From positions 1 to 48,101 of the IMG/VR virus record IMGVR_UViG_3300020472_000004: a stretch of DNA of 48,101 nucleotides; one strand, given 5' to 3'. The first letter of the stretch is position 1. Each line of letters opens with the position of its first letter. The notes under the pieces were generated by a model. It was not told the origin of the DNA. It was given only the letters and a program-made list of their open reading frames with translations, and did no database searches. Of this stretch, positions 7,425-16,623 are shown piece after piece. The translations under genes were made by a program, and so were the position numbers. This DNA is from a virus.

Positions 7425-8192
7425 ATGTCTGAGGAAATAGCGGTAGTTGAGCCTGTGGCCGACGCTGTTAGTGAGTCCGTGACCGCTACCCCCGCACCAA
7501 TTCCACCAAATCCCCCTGTTAGTTCACCGGAAGGCAGTGCCACCGAAGAATTACTACAGAAGAAGTTAGGTTTCGCCAACTCTCAAGCTGCCAAAGCTAA
7601 GAAAGAAGCGGAACAGACAAAAAAGCAGCTATCAAAGCTTCAATTTGAAGTAGACAAGTTGCAAGAAACTCAACAAACGGCAGTGCGTGAAAACCTTGAG
7701 AGTCAAGGTGCTTACAAAGAGCTATATGAAGCGGAGAAAGAGCGTTGCAAAACGCTAGAGACTCGTCTTCTAAATGAGACCGCAGAATTACGAACCGAGT
7801 TGGAGTCTGTGACCCAATCGGCAAGTCAGGAACGTCTCAAAGCCAGTTCTTTATCAGCAATATCTCAATCCAACGCATTAAACCCCGAGCAAATGTATGT
7901 ATTGCTCCAACCCTTATTGCGACAAAGTGACGAAGGCAACCCAACTGTGTTAAACGGGGGCGTTGAACAGAGTCTTGGTGATTACCTCGGTAATTTGAAG
8001 CAAGCGAAGGAATGGCAGCATCATTTTGCAGCGGGTGGAAGTCGAGGAATGGGATCAAACGCCGCCGCCCCGAGCGTCGCACCCGGAATGAAAAACCCCT
8101 ATAAAACGGGGAACATGACAGATGCGATCAAACTCGAAGTTGAGAATCCAGAACTTGCCAAAGTGCTGAAAGCAGAAGCGCAAAGAGGGTAA
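7425..8192 (+). CDS. Scaffold-like protein
   Basis: 255 residues immediately before the major capsid gene, the usual place for the scaffold. The N-terminal 50 residues are acidic and proline-rich, about 50-150 is a long coiled coil rich in K, E and Q, and the C-terminus is a short helical capsid-binding-like unit. Scaffold proteins nucleate prohead assembly and then leave or are degraded. No protease motif is visible in it. Confidence 0.8.
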   Translation: MSEEIAVVEPVADAVSESVTATPAPIPPNPPVSSPEGSATEELLQKKLGFANSQAAKAKKEAEQTKKQLSKLQFEVDKLQETQQTAVRENLESQGAYKELYEAEKERCKTLETRLLNETAELRTELESVTQSASQERLKASSLSAISQSNALNPEQMYVLLQPLLRQSDEGNPTVLNGGVEQSLGDYLGNLKQAKEWQHHFAAGGSRGMGSNAAAPSVAPGMKNPYKTGNMTDAIKLEVENPELAKVLKAEAQRG

Positions 8193-8220
8193 TTCACGGT
8201 AATCTCTCGCAACCTTAAAC

Positions 8221-9285
8221 ATGGCTGCTCCATATCAAAATTACACTGGAGGAACATTCCTCAGTGATCTAGTAACACGCCCAGAATTTCTGGGCTACGT
8301 ACAGGAAGACATCTACAACGCATGTAAGTGGGTACAGTCCGGTGCCGTTGTAAGAAACAGCGCACTAGACGCACGTGCAGGTGGCGTAAAGGTACAAGTA
8401 CCATTCTTCAAACCCATTGCACCAACTGAAGAGAGAATCACTTCAGCGAACAACTGGGGAACATCTGGAGCTGGTTATTTAACACCACAGAAAGTCACAG
8501 CGGCTGATCAGGTAATGCCTATCATCCACCGTGGTTTTTCTTATGCGGTAGATGACCTTTCTCAACTTGGAACCGGATCAGACCCAATGGGCGCAATCCG
8601 CAACCAGATTTCGCAAGCAATCAATAAGCTTCGTACATCTACACTGATCAACCAGTTAGACGGAATCTTCGGAGCTGTAACAGGTAACGCAACTGACGTA
8701 TCTGGTAACGCAGCAACAACACAGGTTAACTACTTAACTCTTTCAAACGTCATCAAGGCTAAAAACCTTCTTGGTGAAAGAGCTAACGAACTTTCCACCA
8801 TCGCAATGCACAGTGATGTGTATGCGTACTTACAGGAAGTAGGAGCATTGCAATTCTCAGCTAACAACTTAGCTAGTGGAACTGCAATCTCATGGGGAGG
8901 CGGTGGCCTTGGAGTTTCTTCAACTCAAGTAGCAACCTTCATGGGTCTACAGGTAATTGTTGACGACCTCATTGCTCCAACTCTTAACGCTGGTGGATCT
9001 GACCAGTATCCTGTTTACCTTCTTGGTTCAGGTGCAATGAACGAAGGCGTTCAGCAAGAGCTTCGCGTTGAGTCAGACAGAAACATCCTTTCTAAGCAGG
9101 ACGTTATCTCTGTTGACTACCACTACGGTTTCCACTTAGGAGGAACTAAGTACGGTGGTGCTGACAACCCAACAAATGCCAACTTATCTACAGCAGGTAA
9201 CTGGACATTGGCTTATACCGAGCGCAAGATGGTAGATGCAGTCAAGTTGACAGTTAACACACCATTCTCAGTCAACAAGGCTTAA
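8221..9285 (+). CDS. Major capsid protein
   Basis: 354 residues; the HK97-fold shell protein. Supporting features are its position after the scaffold, the length, and a sequence pattern of the coat family: an N-terminal arm, VQVPFFKPI, a central helix with DPMGAIRNQISQAINK, a domain with TIAMHSDVYAYLQE and VIVDDLIAP, and the C-terminal VDYHYGFHLGGTKYG. The family was recognised from these conserved segments (P22-like or related coat family). Codon choice is richer in C and more regular than in many neighbours, as for a highly expressed gene. A terminator follows. Confidence 0.9.
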   Translation: MAAPYQNYTGGTFLSDLVTRPEFLGYVQEDIYNACKWVQSGAVVRNSALDARAGGVKVQVPFFKPIAPTEERITSANNWGTSGAGYLTPQKVTAADQVMPIIHRGFSYAVDDLSQLGTGSDPMGAIRNQISQAINKLRTSTLINQLDGIFGAVTGNATDVSGNAATTQVNYLTLSNVIKAKNLLGERANELSTIAMHSDVYAYLQEVGALQFSANNLASGTAISWGGGGLGVSSTQVATFMGLQVIVDDLIAPTLNAGGSDQYPVYLLGSGAMNEGVQQELRVESDRNILSKQDVISVDYHYGFHLGGTKYGGADNPTNANLSTAGNWTLAYTERKMVDAVKLTVNTPFSVNKA

Positions 9286-9307
9286 TTGCTTCTTGTTTGA
9301 GAACGAT

Positions 9308-9340
9308 AAGGAGGGGAGCTACACATTGGTTCCCCTTTTT
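9308..9340 (+). terminator. Terminator after the major capsid gene
   Basis: GAGGGGA pairs with TCCCCTT around a 13-base loop, with the right arm running into TTTTT. It would lower expression of connector genes relative to the capsid gene. Confidence 0.65.
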
Positions 9341-9382
9341 ATTACAAGGATTAAACTGAGTTAAGTTAGGTGAGGTAATCAA

Positions 9383-9553
9383 GTGATCTCAATGGTTCGC
9401 TTTTATCTCATGCCACGTGAAGGCATACCTGAGAACGTACTACCAACCTATTATCCCTCGGTTGTTGATGTTGATTCTCACGAAGCGCGAAAGACACGTC
9501 GCAGATTAAAGACCCAATATAAAAGTTTAGAAATCATCGCTGTTCCACTCTGA
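9383..9553 (+). CDS. Small hypothetical protein between capsid and connector genes
   Basis: Fifty-six residues from GTG 9383, which has an AGGTGAGG Shine-Dalgarno seven bases upstream; ATG 9392 is the alternative. The stop overlaps the next start (TGATG). The product (MVRFYLMPREGI near the start, VDVDSHEARKTRRR later) has a predicted beta-alpha pattern and a basic helix. Its place between coat and adaptor genes suggests a small head-completion or decoration role, but no family is recognised. Confidence 0.55.
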   Translation: MISMVRFYLMPREGIPENVLPTYYPSVVDVDSHEARKTRRRLKTQYKSLEIIAVPL

Positions 9554-10074
9554 TGTCATTACCAACAACCACCAGTTACGTTGCGAGAGCCGACGCTGAC
9601 ACGTATTTCGCCACTTCCTTCAATAACGCAACATGGACAGCGTTAAGTGACGCTCAAAAAGATTTAGCTCTAAAAGTAGCGACTCGAAATTTAGAAACTC
9701 TCCAGTGGTACGGAACGAAATGCTTGGATGATCAGGCACTGCAATGGCCGAGGGAGGTAGCAGCAGATGGTTCATGTGATGCCACTGTCTGCACAACCAT
9801 TCCCAACCAATTAGTTGAAGCAACTTGCGAGTTAGCCCTCAAGCTTCACGCCAACCAATCAATTTATATTGATGGACCAGAGACAACAACCACCGGTACT
9901 TATGTATCGAAAGAAAAGATAGGTGAACTAGAAGTTGAATATGACGAATACGACGGGGCAAAGAACGTATCCACCGGCCCCAAGATTATTGTTTTATTCC
10001 CTTGGCTCAAAGACCTACTTCGTTGTTATGCAAAGGTAGGTAGTCAGACCATCATGTTAGCGGTGAGATCGTGA
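9553..10074 (+). CDS. Head-tail adaptor, DnaT-like (gp6-type)
   Basis: 173 residues. The pattern with YVARADADTYF, then LALKVATRNLETL, LQWPREV and VEATCELALKLH is that of the connector proteins often labelled 'DnaT-like ssDNA-binding'. In context it is a head-tail adaptor that docks under the portal. It overlaps the next gene by four bases (GTGA). Confidence 0.75.
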   Translation: MSLPTTTSYVARADADTYFATSFNNATWTALSDAQKDLALKVATRNLETLQWYGTKCLDDQALQWPREVAADGSCDATVCTTIPNQLVEATCELALKLHANQSIYIDGPETTTTGTYVSKEKIGELEVEYDEYDGAKNVSTGPKIIVLFPWLKDLLRCYAKVGSQTIMLAVRS

Positions 10075-10448
10075 GCAAGATTGACGACGTATTTGGTCCT
10101 ATCCCTGGTCCTCTAATAACGAAGTGGGGGCAAGCCATGACATTCGTTCGCGTTAACGGGACCGGAGTTTATGACCAAACCACTGGTGTTGTTACTCCAA
10201 ACGAAACAAACATCTCAGTCAAAGCAATCATCACTCAAGTTTCACCCACCGAAGTTGATGGTGTTCTACAAGTTAGTGATGCAAAGATCTTGATTGACGC
10301 GGCCCAACTAGGCACAACATATATAAAGACTTCCGACAAGTTTATTTACCAAGCCGAAGGCAGCAACGTAACCGCAAGTGTTGTCCGTGTCAGTACGACC
10401 CGAGGAGATAACCCTATTTTCTACACCTGTTTTGTGAGGCCACAATAA
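10071..10448 (+). CDS. Head-tail stopper/joining protein
   Basis: 125 residues, predicted all-beta, second of four small connector genes between adaptor and tail tube. Position and size fit the head-tail stopper that closes the capsid until the tail is attached. Visible features are the GTGVYDQTTGVVTP hairpin-like stretch, ISVKAIITQ and a beta-rich end. The stop and next start overlap (TAATG). Confidence 0.65.
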   Translation: MSKIDDVFGPIPGPLITKWGQAMTFVRVNGTGVYDQTTGVVTPNETNISVKAIITQVSPTEVDGVLQVSDAKILIDAAQLGTTYIKTSDKFIYQAEGSNVTASVVRVSTTRGDNPIFYTCFVRPQ

Positions 10449-10921
10449 TGCCAAAGCCCATCTCACAACTTATTCCTGACTTTAGAGAAGCTTTACAGGA
10501 AGGATTAAAGGATGCCGTAGGTGATGTTGTTGAGGATTTGATAGAAGAGGGACCATATTGGAGTGGATTATTTGCTAAGTCTTGGAGAGTTGTGACAGGT
10601 GCAAAAAGTTCAATACCTATGTATATCCCGAGAAGTTACCCGGTTTCACGAACATCTAGAGAAGACCAAAAACCCCCTGCTAGATCTCTAGTACCGTTTA
10701 TTCCAGAAAATAGTAATTTAGAAGGTTACACAATTGGCAATATGACCGAATACCGAGGTTACGCAATGGATTTACTACCCACGAATAAAGGAAGACAAAT
10801 GGGAAATGCGCCAAATGCGACAGCCAAAAAGGACTGGTTTCTTTTATACGTTCACGCGCCCAAAGGCGGTATGGGTAAAAGGATAAATGACACTCTCACA
10901 AACGTATTCAGGAGATACTAA
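10448..10921 (+). CDS. HK97 gp10-like tail-joining protein
   Basis: 157 residues. The N-terminal helix FREALQEGLKDAVGDVVEDLIEEGP followed by YWSGLFAKSWRV is the usual arrangement of HK97 gp10-like proteins, which connect head and tail during assembly. Located third among the connectors and sharing a one-base stop/start overlap with each neighbour. Confidence 0.7.
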   Translation: MPKPISQLIPDFREALQEGLKDAVGDVVEDLIEEGPYWSGLFAKSWRVVTGAKSSIPMYIPRSYPVSRTSREDQKPPARSLVPFIPENSNLEGYTIGNMTEYRGYAMDLLPTNKGRQMGNAPNATAKKDWFLLYVHAPKGGMGKRINDTLTNVFRRY

Positions 10922-11355
10922 TGACTCTTCAATCCATCCGAGCAATCTACGAAGCCCCAGTCATAGCGGCTTTGGGAGCATTAACTCCTGCTGTTTCTTG
11001 CTATGGAGATAACCAAACTTATACCGATGACGACGCTACAACTGAGTACGCTTTAATTCGAGTTAACTTCACAGGTACAACTGAAATTTCTTTAGGTCCA
11101 AGCTTAGAGAATCTACGCGGTGTTGTTATCGTTGAATGTTTCACCCCTAAGAACATCGGTCCAGCTAGAGCGCAGGAAATGATTACGTCAGTAATGACAG
11201 CACTTAATAATCTAAATACCTGTAACCCACATCCATCGACAGGTAGTTATGGAACAGTGGGTGTGATTAATGGACCTAATTTTGCAGCATTAGATGATCG
11301 GCCTCATTACATGGCAAGTATTAGCTGTCCGTTCAAAGCAACTCACTTAAGTTAG
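10921..11355 (+). CDS. Tail terminator protein (lambda gpU-like by position)
   Basis: 144 residues. It starts with a helix (SIRAIYEAPVIAALGAL) and then alternates strands and helices (YALIRVNFTG, GVVIVECFTP, ARAQEMITSVMTAL), as in tail terminator proteins that cap the tail tube and allow joining to the head. It is the last connector before the tail tube gene. Confidence 0.65.
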   Translation: MTLQSIRAIYEAPVIAALGALTPAVSCYGDNQTYTDDDATTEYALIRVNFTGTTEISLGPSLENLRGVVIVECFTPKNIGPARAQEMITSVMTALNNLNTCNPHPSTGSYGTVGVINGPNFAALDDRPHYMASISCPFKATHLS

Positions 11356-11459
11356 AATCTAAATAAGTACTAGCCCCCAAGTACAGCAACGCCCCGCTGT
11401 TGTTACGACTCTCTTTATAGAGAGCTAGACCAATTCCAGTTTCTTGCTCAAGCCAAGTC
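11356..11459 (+). promoter_or_regulatory. Leader of the tail-tube gene with hairpins
   Basis: A gap of 104 bases. It contains a perfect 6-bp hairpin (CTCTCT, 4-base loop, AGAGAG at about 11411-11426) and a short ACAGC/GCTGT stem just before it. There is no U-tract. A processing site or a leader that boosts stability of tail-tube mRNA is plausible. No ATG is available near the start of the following gene. Confidence 0.4.
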
Positions 11460-12215
11460 TTGACAGGTACAGATGGAAGCGTTTGGTTTCAACCCGCATC
11501 CACTGAGTTCTGCCTCAAAGACTTCACTGATTTCCCTGCCGGAACGTCAATCACAGTTCCATCAGACCACGATTTTCGTGTTAATGACCCTGTTAAGTTC
11601 ACTGCCCAAGGCACTGGACATATAGATGCCAACCTCACAGCAGGTACGACTTACTACGTTGTTGCGAAAGCTGCGACAACAATTGATGTATCAGCATCAT
11701 CCGGTGGAACTGCTATTACCCTTGCGGGTGACGGTGGTACAGGTTCAGCAGACTCTTCCAATACCGCTGTCAATCACATCAAGATTGATTACGCGGAATT
11801 TGCTGCGGTTTGTCAGGTTAAATCATTCTCTCTCGATCTAAGTCGCGAGGAAATTGACACAACTGTTCTACCTTGCACAGTTAATACCACAGGTTCACTC
11901 GCTTCATTTAGAACAATGCAAGCCGGGTTTGCATCTGGTTCTGGCTCAATGGAAGTTCAGTTCACAGACGATCAAACCAACCTCGCTAACCGTTTACTCG
12001 GTAACAGCATGAGGAGGAATCAGGATGGAGCGTCAGTTCGACTATTCATCAACACTGTTGGTACGACTGCTTCACCATCTCTGACTGACAGCCTTTACAT
12101 TGAAGCACCAATCTCAATCATGGGATTCAGTTTGAATGTATCTCCAGAGGATGTCATTGTCGGTTCATTAAGCTTCAGCCTTAGTGGACAACCAACTCAC
12201 CTACTTGGTAACTAA
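11460..12215 (+). CDS. Major tail tube protein
   Basis: About 251 residues from TTG 11460; no ATG is in frame before a stop at 11418, so the start is uncertain. After an insertion-like Thr/Ala-rich segment (about residues 20-100) it has the tail-tube pattern KSFSLDLSREEIDTT, then GSGSMEVQFTDDQ and GFSLNVSPEDVIVGSLSFSL. It polymerises into rings that form the tail tube. Two later genes (21186 and 21669) share this pattern. A terminator follows directly. Confidence 0.75.
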   Translation: MTGTDGSVWFQPASTEFCLKDFTDFPAGTSITVPSDHDFRVNDPVKFTAQGTGHIDANLTAGTTYYVVAKAATTIDVSASSGGTAITLAGDGGTGSADSSNTAVNHIKIDYAEFAAVCQVKSFSLDLSREEIDTTVLPCTVNTTGSLASFRTMQAGFASGSGSMEVQFTDDQTNLANRLLGNSMRRNQDGASVRLFINTVGTTASPSLTDSLYIEAPISIMGFSLNVSPEDVIVGSLSFSLSGQPTHLLGN

Positions 12216-12238
12216 ACTAAGTTTGGTTGGAATACACA

Positions 12239-12269
12239 AAGCCTCCCATGTCTGCGGGGGGCTTTTTTA
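12239..12269 (+). terminator. Terminator after the tail-tube gene
   Basis: AAGCCTCCC pairs with GGGGGGCTT (one G-U) around an 8-base loop, followed by a run of six T. It ends the capsid-tail tube transcript. Confidence 0.85.
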
Positions 12270-12273
12270 TGTA

Positions 12274-12301
12274 TATAATTAGGTAACTTAACTAAGTAAC
12301 T
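12274..12301 (+). promoter_or_regulatory. Possible promoter and leader element before the tail chaperone
   Basis: A TATAAT box at 12274-12279 sits just after the terminator and is followed by TAACTTAACTAAGTAACT directly before the ATG. The latter belongs to the recurrent intergenic element family seen before many genes here. No clear -35 box is visible, which is common in cyanobacterial promoters. Confidence 0.4.
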
Positions 12302-12673
12302 ATGGCATTAAGCCTAATCGACGAGCTAAAGAAGGCAGCGAACCTCAAGCCAACGAAGCGCACAGTTGTATTAACAAACGGAAAAGAGATTGAATTTTAC
12401 TGCGCTCCCCTCACAATGGCAGAGCGTGAAAAAGCTCAAGCTCAAGCTAAAAATCCAGATGACACGAATACACTCGCTCTCCAACTCCTAGTCAACAAAG
12501 CCCAAACTAAGACCGGTGAGCGTATCTTCAACGTCAGTCATATCGCGGAATTAAAGCACTTCTGCAAAGAACAGGATGTTCAGGCTCTAATGCTTGCCGT
12601 GATTAGTGACGCGGAGGCAGAGGAAGAACCCACCGATATGAAAAGAACTAGAAAAGCAACTACGGAAGGATAA
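12302..12673 (+). CDS. Tail assembly chaperone, N-terminal part (lambda G-like)
   Basis: 123 residues, between the tail tube and tape measure genes, the classic place of the G/GT pair. It contains NGKEIEFYCAPLTMAEREKA, typical of tail assembly chaperones, a helical middle and an acidic end (DAEAEEEPTD). A second small reading frame follows that would be fused by frameshifting. The chaperone coats the tape measure during tail assembly and does not remain in the virion. Confidence 0.75.
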   Translation: MALSLIDELKKAANLKPTKRTVVLTNGKEIEFYCAPLTMAEREKAQAQAKNPDDTNTLALQLLVNKAQTKTGERIFNVSHIAELKHFCKEQDVQALMLAVISDAEAEEEPTDMKRTRKATTEG

Positions 12674-12677
12674 TTTA

Positions 12678-12833
12678 ATGATGCTGTCCTTCGGAGTCGC
12701 GAAGGAATTAGGCATGACCCTCCAACAGCTTTATCAAAACATCACTCTTCAAGAGCTGTTGGCTTGGTCTGCTTATTTTTCAATCATCAACCAAGAGCAG
12801 GAAGATGCTATGAAAAAGGCAAGACGACGCTAA
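12678..12833 (+). CDS. Tail assembly chaperone, C-terminal part (T-like), likely made by frameshift
   Basis: Fifty-one residues from ATG 12678. The pattern FGVAKELGMTLQQL then LQELLAWSAYFSI matches the T-type half of tail assembly chaperones. This frame is open upstream back to a TGA at 12639, overlapping the end of the G-like gene, so a +1 (or -2) frameshift between about 12642 and 12673 would make a G-T fusion, as is conserved in long-tailed phages. Restart at ATG 12678, five bases after the G stop, is the alternative. Confidence 0.65.
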   Translation: MMLSFGVAKELGMTLQQLYQNITLQELLAWSAYFSIINQEQEDAMKKARRR

Positions 12834-12864
12834 ACTGTTGAAATAACCAAGTTGAGTTAGATCG

Positions 12865-15800
12865 TTGGCAATTTACGCAGCCGATATTCAGATCAATGTA
12901 AAGAATAAAGGCGAACTTCGTACCCTCGAAAGTCGCTTCAAAAAGATTGAGACAGCAGCAGTCAGTTTAAATAAAACACTTAAAGGTTTAGGTCGTCGTA
13001 ACGCCATAAGAGTCGACACTCGCGCTGCGATGTCAGCGATCAGCGCACTCGAAGCCCGTATCCGTGGATTAAATAGAACAGTAAATCTTGATGCACGTAC
13101 TAGTGAAAGTCGAAGTGGCGGGGGAGGTATGTCCGGCGCGGCTATGCCTATTCTTGCTACTGCTTTTAGTAGTCGGCTTGGCGGTTCTAAAGGAAGTGGA
13201 AGATCAATACTAAGTCGGAGACGACAAGAGTTAGCGGGAACGGTTGATACTGCGAAGATGGCAAAACTGGCTGAGTTAGAGAAGAAGATTGCGACGGCAA
13301 TGGAGAAACAATCAAGGTCAGCAGAAAAGCTAACAAAGGCGACGGCTGCAAAAGATTCAAGAACACAGCAGATTAAAGACCTAGACGCTCAATGGGAAAA
13401 CTTAAGTAAAGTTATTACTGGTAAAAAAAGTAGATCTCGTTTCGGTAGTCGAGAAATAAATGTATTAGAAGGGCAAAGAGATGCGGTAGATAAGTTACGT
13501 AAGAGTTTAATGTCTGAAAAGATTGAGAAAGTAAATTCTGAACACGCAGCCAAGCAATTAAATGATGAGAGAAAGAAAGCTCTTAAGATATTGGAGGATG
13601 AAAAAGAGATTATAAAGTCTGGGAGTAAGGAAAAATTAGAGTCACTTAAGCTAACCGGTGAACAAAAGACAGCCCAAGAAGAGTTCAATAAGCTAAATGT
13701 CAAAGCCGGTGAACTTGAGTCAAAGCTTCTACAAAAGAAAGATGCAATAACGCAAGCTGAAGAAAGGCAACAGAAGGCTAAGAATGTACTAAATCAAACT
13801 CAAGGGAAAATAAATAAGGGTCTTAATGTCAACGCAGATACGTTAAGGCGACAGAAGGGAGAATTAGAGAGTGCGAATAAGTCGCTGGCATCACATAACA
13901 GGTGGTATAAAAAATGGGAAGACGAATTAAGAGGTGTTGGCAAACAGATTGATTCAGTAACGGAGAAACAAAAATTACTTAATACAGCAACCGCGAAAAT
14001 GCCAGCGGGCGGTTTGATGGGGCAGTTGCGTGGAGGCTTTAAGGGTCTAGGTGCGAAAGGAGCTATGGGATCTATGGGTAAGGGTGCGCTTGGTGCTATG
14101 GCGTTGATACCCGGAGCTGCCCCCTTTGCTCTTGGCGCAGGAATTGGACAAGCGAATAAAACAGGAGGCGAAGCCGTTGCCGGAGGAATGATGGGCGCGG
14201 TAGGAGCTGGCGCGATTATGGGAACCGTCGCTATGGTCGAATTTGGTAGAGCGTCAGCGCAAGTTGCGGCTGAAATGGACCGAATGAGAATTGCGCTTGG
14301 TGGTGTCGTTCCTGATCAAGAAAGTTATAACACTTCGCTAGAAAAAGTATCAAAATTATCGAACAAATATGCAATCTCACAGAGAACAATACTGAAAGGA
14401 TTTACGCAACTTCAAGCATCAGCAGATGCCGCAGGATTCAGTGTTGAAGATACAGGTAAATTGATGGAAGGATTGTTAGCTAGAACGCTGGCAAGTGGTA
14501 AAGGAATAGAAGAATTTAAGGGCGTTATGTTAGCCGCTAGCCAAATCCTGTCGAAGGGAAAATTACAAGCTGAAGAGGCGAGAGGCCAGATAGGAGAAAG
14601 GATTCCGGGCTTTATGGCTGATCTAGCAAGCTCGATGGGTGTGTCGATGCAGCGGTTAGATAAAATGATGGAACAGGGTGAAGTTACGCTTAAAGACTTC
14701 TTTAAATTAGGCGAAGATCTATTAATTAATAATGAAAAAATTGCTCAGAAAATGGCTAGTAGTTATGCAAATGCAGGCATGAGATTAGCTAAGTCAGTAG
14801 AAGATTTACAGATAGCTGTCGGTGCAAGAACTATGATAATCGGTGCCAAGTTTCAGAATATGGGGAAAGTAATCGTTGATGCGGTTACGGAGGTTATCAA
14901 AATATTAAATATGTGGAGAATTGCCGAACTTAAATTAACGATTGCGATTGGGAGAGGTATGCAATTTATGGATGATTTCTCCAAGGGTCGATTGTTTGAT
15001 GAGGATAGATTAAAGGAGGGACCAAACGACTATCTAGCTAGAGAAATTGAAGAGTTAAGGATATTAACGGGAGAACAGGAGATCTTAACTAAAAAGAAGA
15101 AAGAGCAGTTTGAAGCGGAAGTGAAAGGTGCGCTGCAAAAACAGCAGCAATTCGACAAGGCTATGAAGAATATGGAAATAGAGAAGGACTTCTTACAAGA
15201 TCAACTAGATCACGGAACTCGATATGCAGAGTTAGAAAGAGAGATAGCTTTAATGGTTATCACTCACGGTAAGGATAAAGAAGATGCCATCAGAACTGAA
15301 TTAAGAGCAAGACAAGATTTAGAAGACCAGTTAAAGAGCGAAGTAGTCACCAGAGGAAAGATCAATGACATGATCGAAGCAAACGATCAGAAATTAAAAG
15401 ATCTAGTCAACCCACTGAACCAAGTACAAGCTGCGTCAGATGCAATTGGTACTGCTTTTGGTGACGCAGTAAGGGAAGTTGTTAAGGGTACGAAGAGTAT
15501 TGGTGATGCTGTTGCGGACATGTTAGATCGTATCGCTGATCATTTCTTACAGACAGCCGCCGACATGATGGCTCAACAAGCGTCGAACTTCTTATTCAAG
15601 ACAATCGCTAGCGCAATAGGGGGTGGTTTAGGCGGTGGTACAAATATTCCTCAAGCTTCTGATACCTATAATTTTCCGATTGGTGATTACGATGCTTTAT
15701 CATCCCAAAATTTCTCAACCGGCGGTTACGTAGACAGGCCAACCAAGGGTTTGATCGGAGAAGGGGGTGAAGGGGAGTATGTCATTAAAGAGTCTCAGAT

Positions 15801-16080
15801 GGCTGGCGCAATGAATCGCTGGTCTCAAGGAAATAGAGGTAAGTCAGTCATCCACGGTAGCGATGGTGGCGTGGGTAGTAATCAAGCCGGTGGTTCATCT
15901 GAGCTAGTTGTGAACTACACAGGTCCGTCACTTGTCTTTAATGAGCAAGAGTATCTTCCTAAATCTGCGGTTCCTGAGATCATCAACTCAGCAGCTAGAA
16001 GAGGTGCGGAAGCTGGTCAAAGTAAAGTCTTGAGTCAGCTCAAAAACTCTCGTAGCCAACGTTCCAGAGTAGGTTTATAA
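12865..16080 (+). CDS. Tape measure protein
   Basis: 1071 residues from TTG 12865. It sets tail length and helps DNA ejection. A long helical, Lys/Glu-rich coiled-coil region spans about 110-380. A Gly/Ala-rich hydrophobic stretch follows (about 385-465). Next comes a tape-measure N-terminal-type domain (EMDRMRIALGG, ILKGFTQLQASADAAG, LQAEEARGQIGERIPG, about 470-600), then more helices and a tail-tip-binding end. By the usual rule of roughly 1.5 angstrom per residue the tail would be about 160 nm. It is the longest gene after the tail-tip gene. Confidence 0.92.
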   Translation: MAIYAADIQINVKNKGELRTLESRFKKIETAAVSLNKTLKGLGRRNAIRVDTRAAMSAISALEARIRGLNRTVNLDARTSESRSGGGGMSGAAMPILATAFSSRLGGSKGSGRSILSRRRQELAGTVDTAKMAKLAELEKKIATAMEKQSRSAEKLTKATAAKDSRTQQIKDLDAQWENLSKVITGKKSRSRFGSREINVLEGQRDAVDKLRKSLMSEKIEKVNSEHAAKQLNDERKKALKILEDEKEIIKSGSKEKLESLKLTGEQKTAQEEFNKLNVKAGELESKLLQKKDAITQAEERQQKAKNVLNQTQGKINKGLNVNADTLRRQKGELESANKSLASHNRWYKKWEDELRGVGKQIDSVTEKQKLLNTATAKMPAGGLMGQLRGGFKGLGAKGAMGSMGKGALGAMALIPGAAPFALGAGIGQANKTGGEAVAGGMMGAVGAGAIMGTVAMVEFGRASAQVAAEMDRMRIALGGVVPDQESYNTSLEKVSKLSNKYAISQRTILKGFTQLQASADAAGFSVEDTGKLMEGLLARTLASGKGIEEFKGVMLAASQILSKGKLQAEEARGQIGERIPGFMADLASSMGVSMQRLDKMMEQGEVTLKDFFKLGEDLLINNEKIAQKMASSYANAGMRLAKSVEDLQIAVGARTMIIGAKFQNMGKVIVDAVTEVIKILNMWRIAELKLTIAIGRGMQFMDDFSKGRLFDEDRLKEGPNDYLAREIEELRILTGEQEILTKKKKEQFEAEVKGALQKQQQFDKAMKNMEIEKDFLQDQLDHGTRYAELEREIALMVITHGKDKEDAIRTELRARQDLEDQLKSEVVTRGKINDMIEANDQKLKDLVNPLNQVQAASDAIGTAFGDAVREVVKGTKSIGDAVADMLDRIADHFLQTAADMMAQQASNFLFKTIASAIGGGLGGGTNIPQASDTYNFPIGDYDALSSQNFSTGGYVDRPTKGLIGEGGEGEYVIKESQMAGAMNRWSQGNRGKSVIHGSDGGVGSNQAGGSSELVVNYTGPSLVFNEQEYLPKSAVPEIINSAARRGAEAGQSKVLSQLKNSRSQRSRVGL

Positions 16081-16083
16081 GAA

Positions 16084-16623
16084 ATGTCTATTACAACGCT
16101 CGTTAGTTTCATTCGTGTGAAAGATTCGACTGGAACGGTTCAAGATCTTTATCAGAATGGGAAAAGAGATAATATGAACGCTTTAGATAATGGATCAGGT
16201 GAATATGATCAAAATGCAAGCAATATCATTCAATTAGATGGTGAAGACTATTATTATCTCCCATTTATTTATCAAGGAGCTGCAAAGAATAGATCAGGTG
16301 ACAACTTAGAAGCAGCTCTTGTTTTTGCTAATAACCCACTTGCAATGAATCGAGCAAGAGAAGCTGTGGTTAACAGATGGAGTATTGAGGTCTTTGTTTG
16401 TAGAGTTGATCCTAAAGATGACATGAAGCCTATAACAACGTATGGAAGTCCTTACTTAACACAAGATGTTTGGCTTGCTGCCTCGATGGGGTACGACCCA
16501 ACAACAATTGAGGTTTTATTGAGTTCTGGTATTGATGCTGTTGGATCGAACGCACCAAATAGAGTGTTGACGACTTCTCTTGTTGGACATCTTCCTACGA
16601 CAGGACAGATACAAAATAGATGA
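16084..16623 (+). CDS. Minor tail protein
   Basis: 179 residues directly after the tape measure. Predicted mostly beta, with YYYLPFIYQGAAKNRSGDN and SIEVFVCRVDP. The position is that of lambda L/M-type minor tail proteins, which build the tail tip with the NlpC-like and J-like proteins encoded next. It overlaps the next gene by four bases (ATGA). Confidence 0.65.
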   Translation: MSITTLVSFIRVKDSTGTVQDLYQNGKRDNMNALDNGSGEYDQNASNIIQLDGEDYYYLPFIYQGAAKNRSGDNLEAALVFANNPLAMNRAREAVVNRWSIEVFVCRVDPKDDMKPITTYGSPYLTQDVWLAASMGYDPTTIEVLLSSGIDAVGSNAPNRVLTTSLVGHLPTTGQIQNR

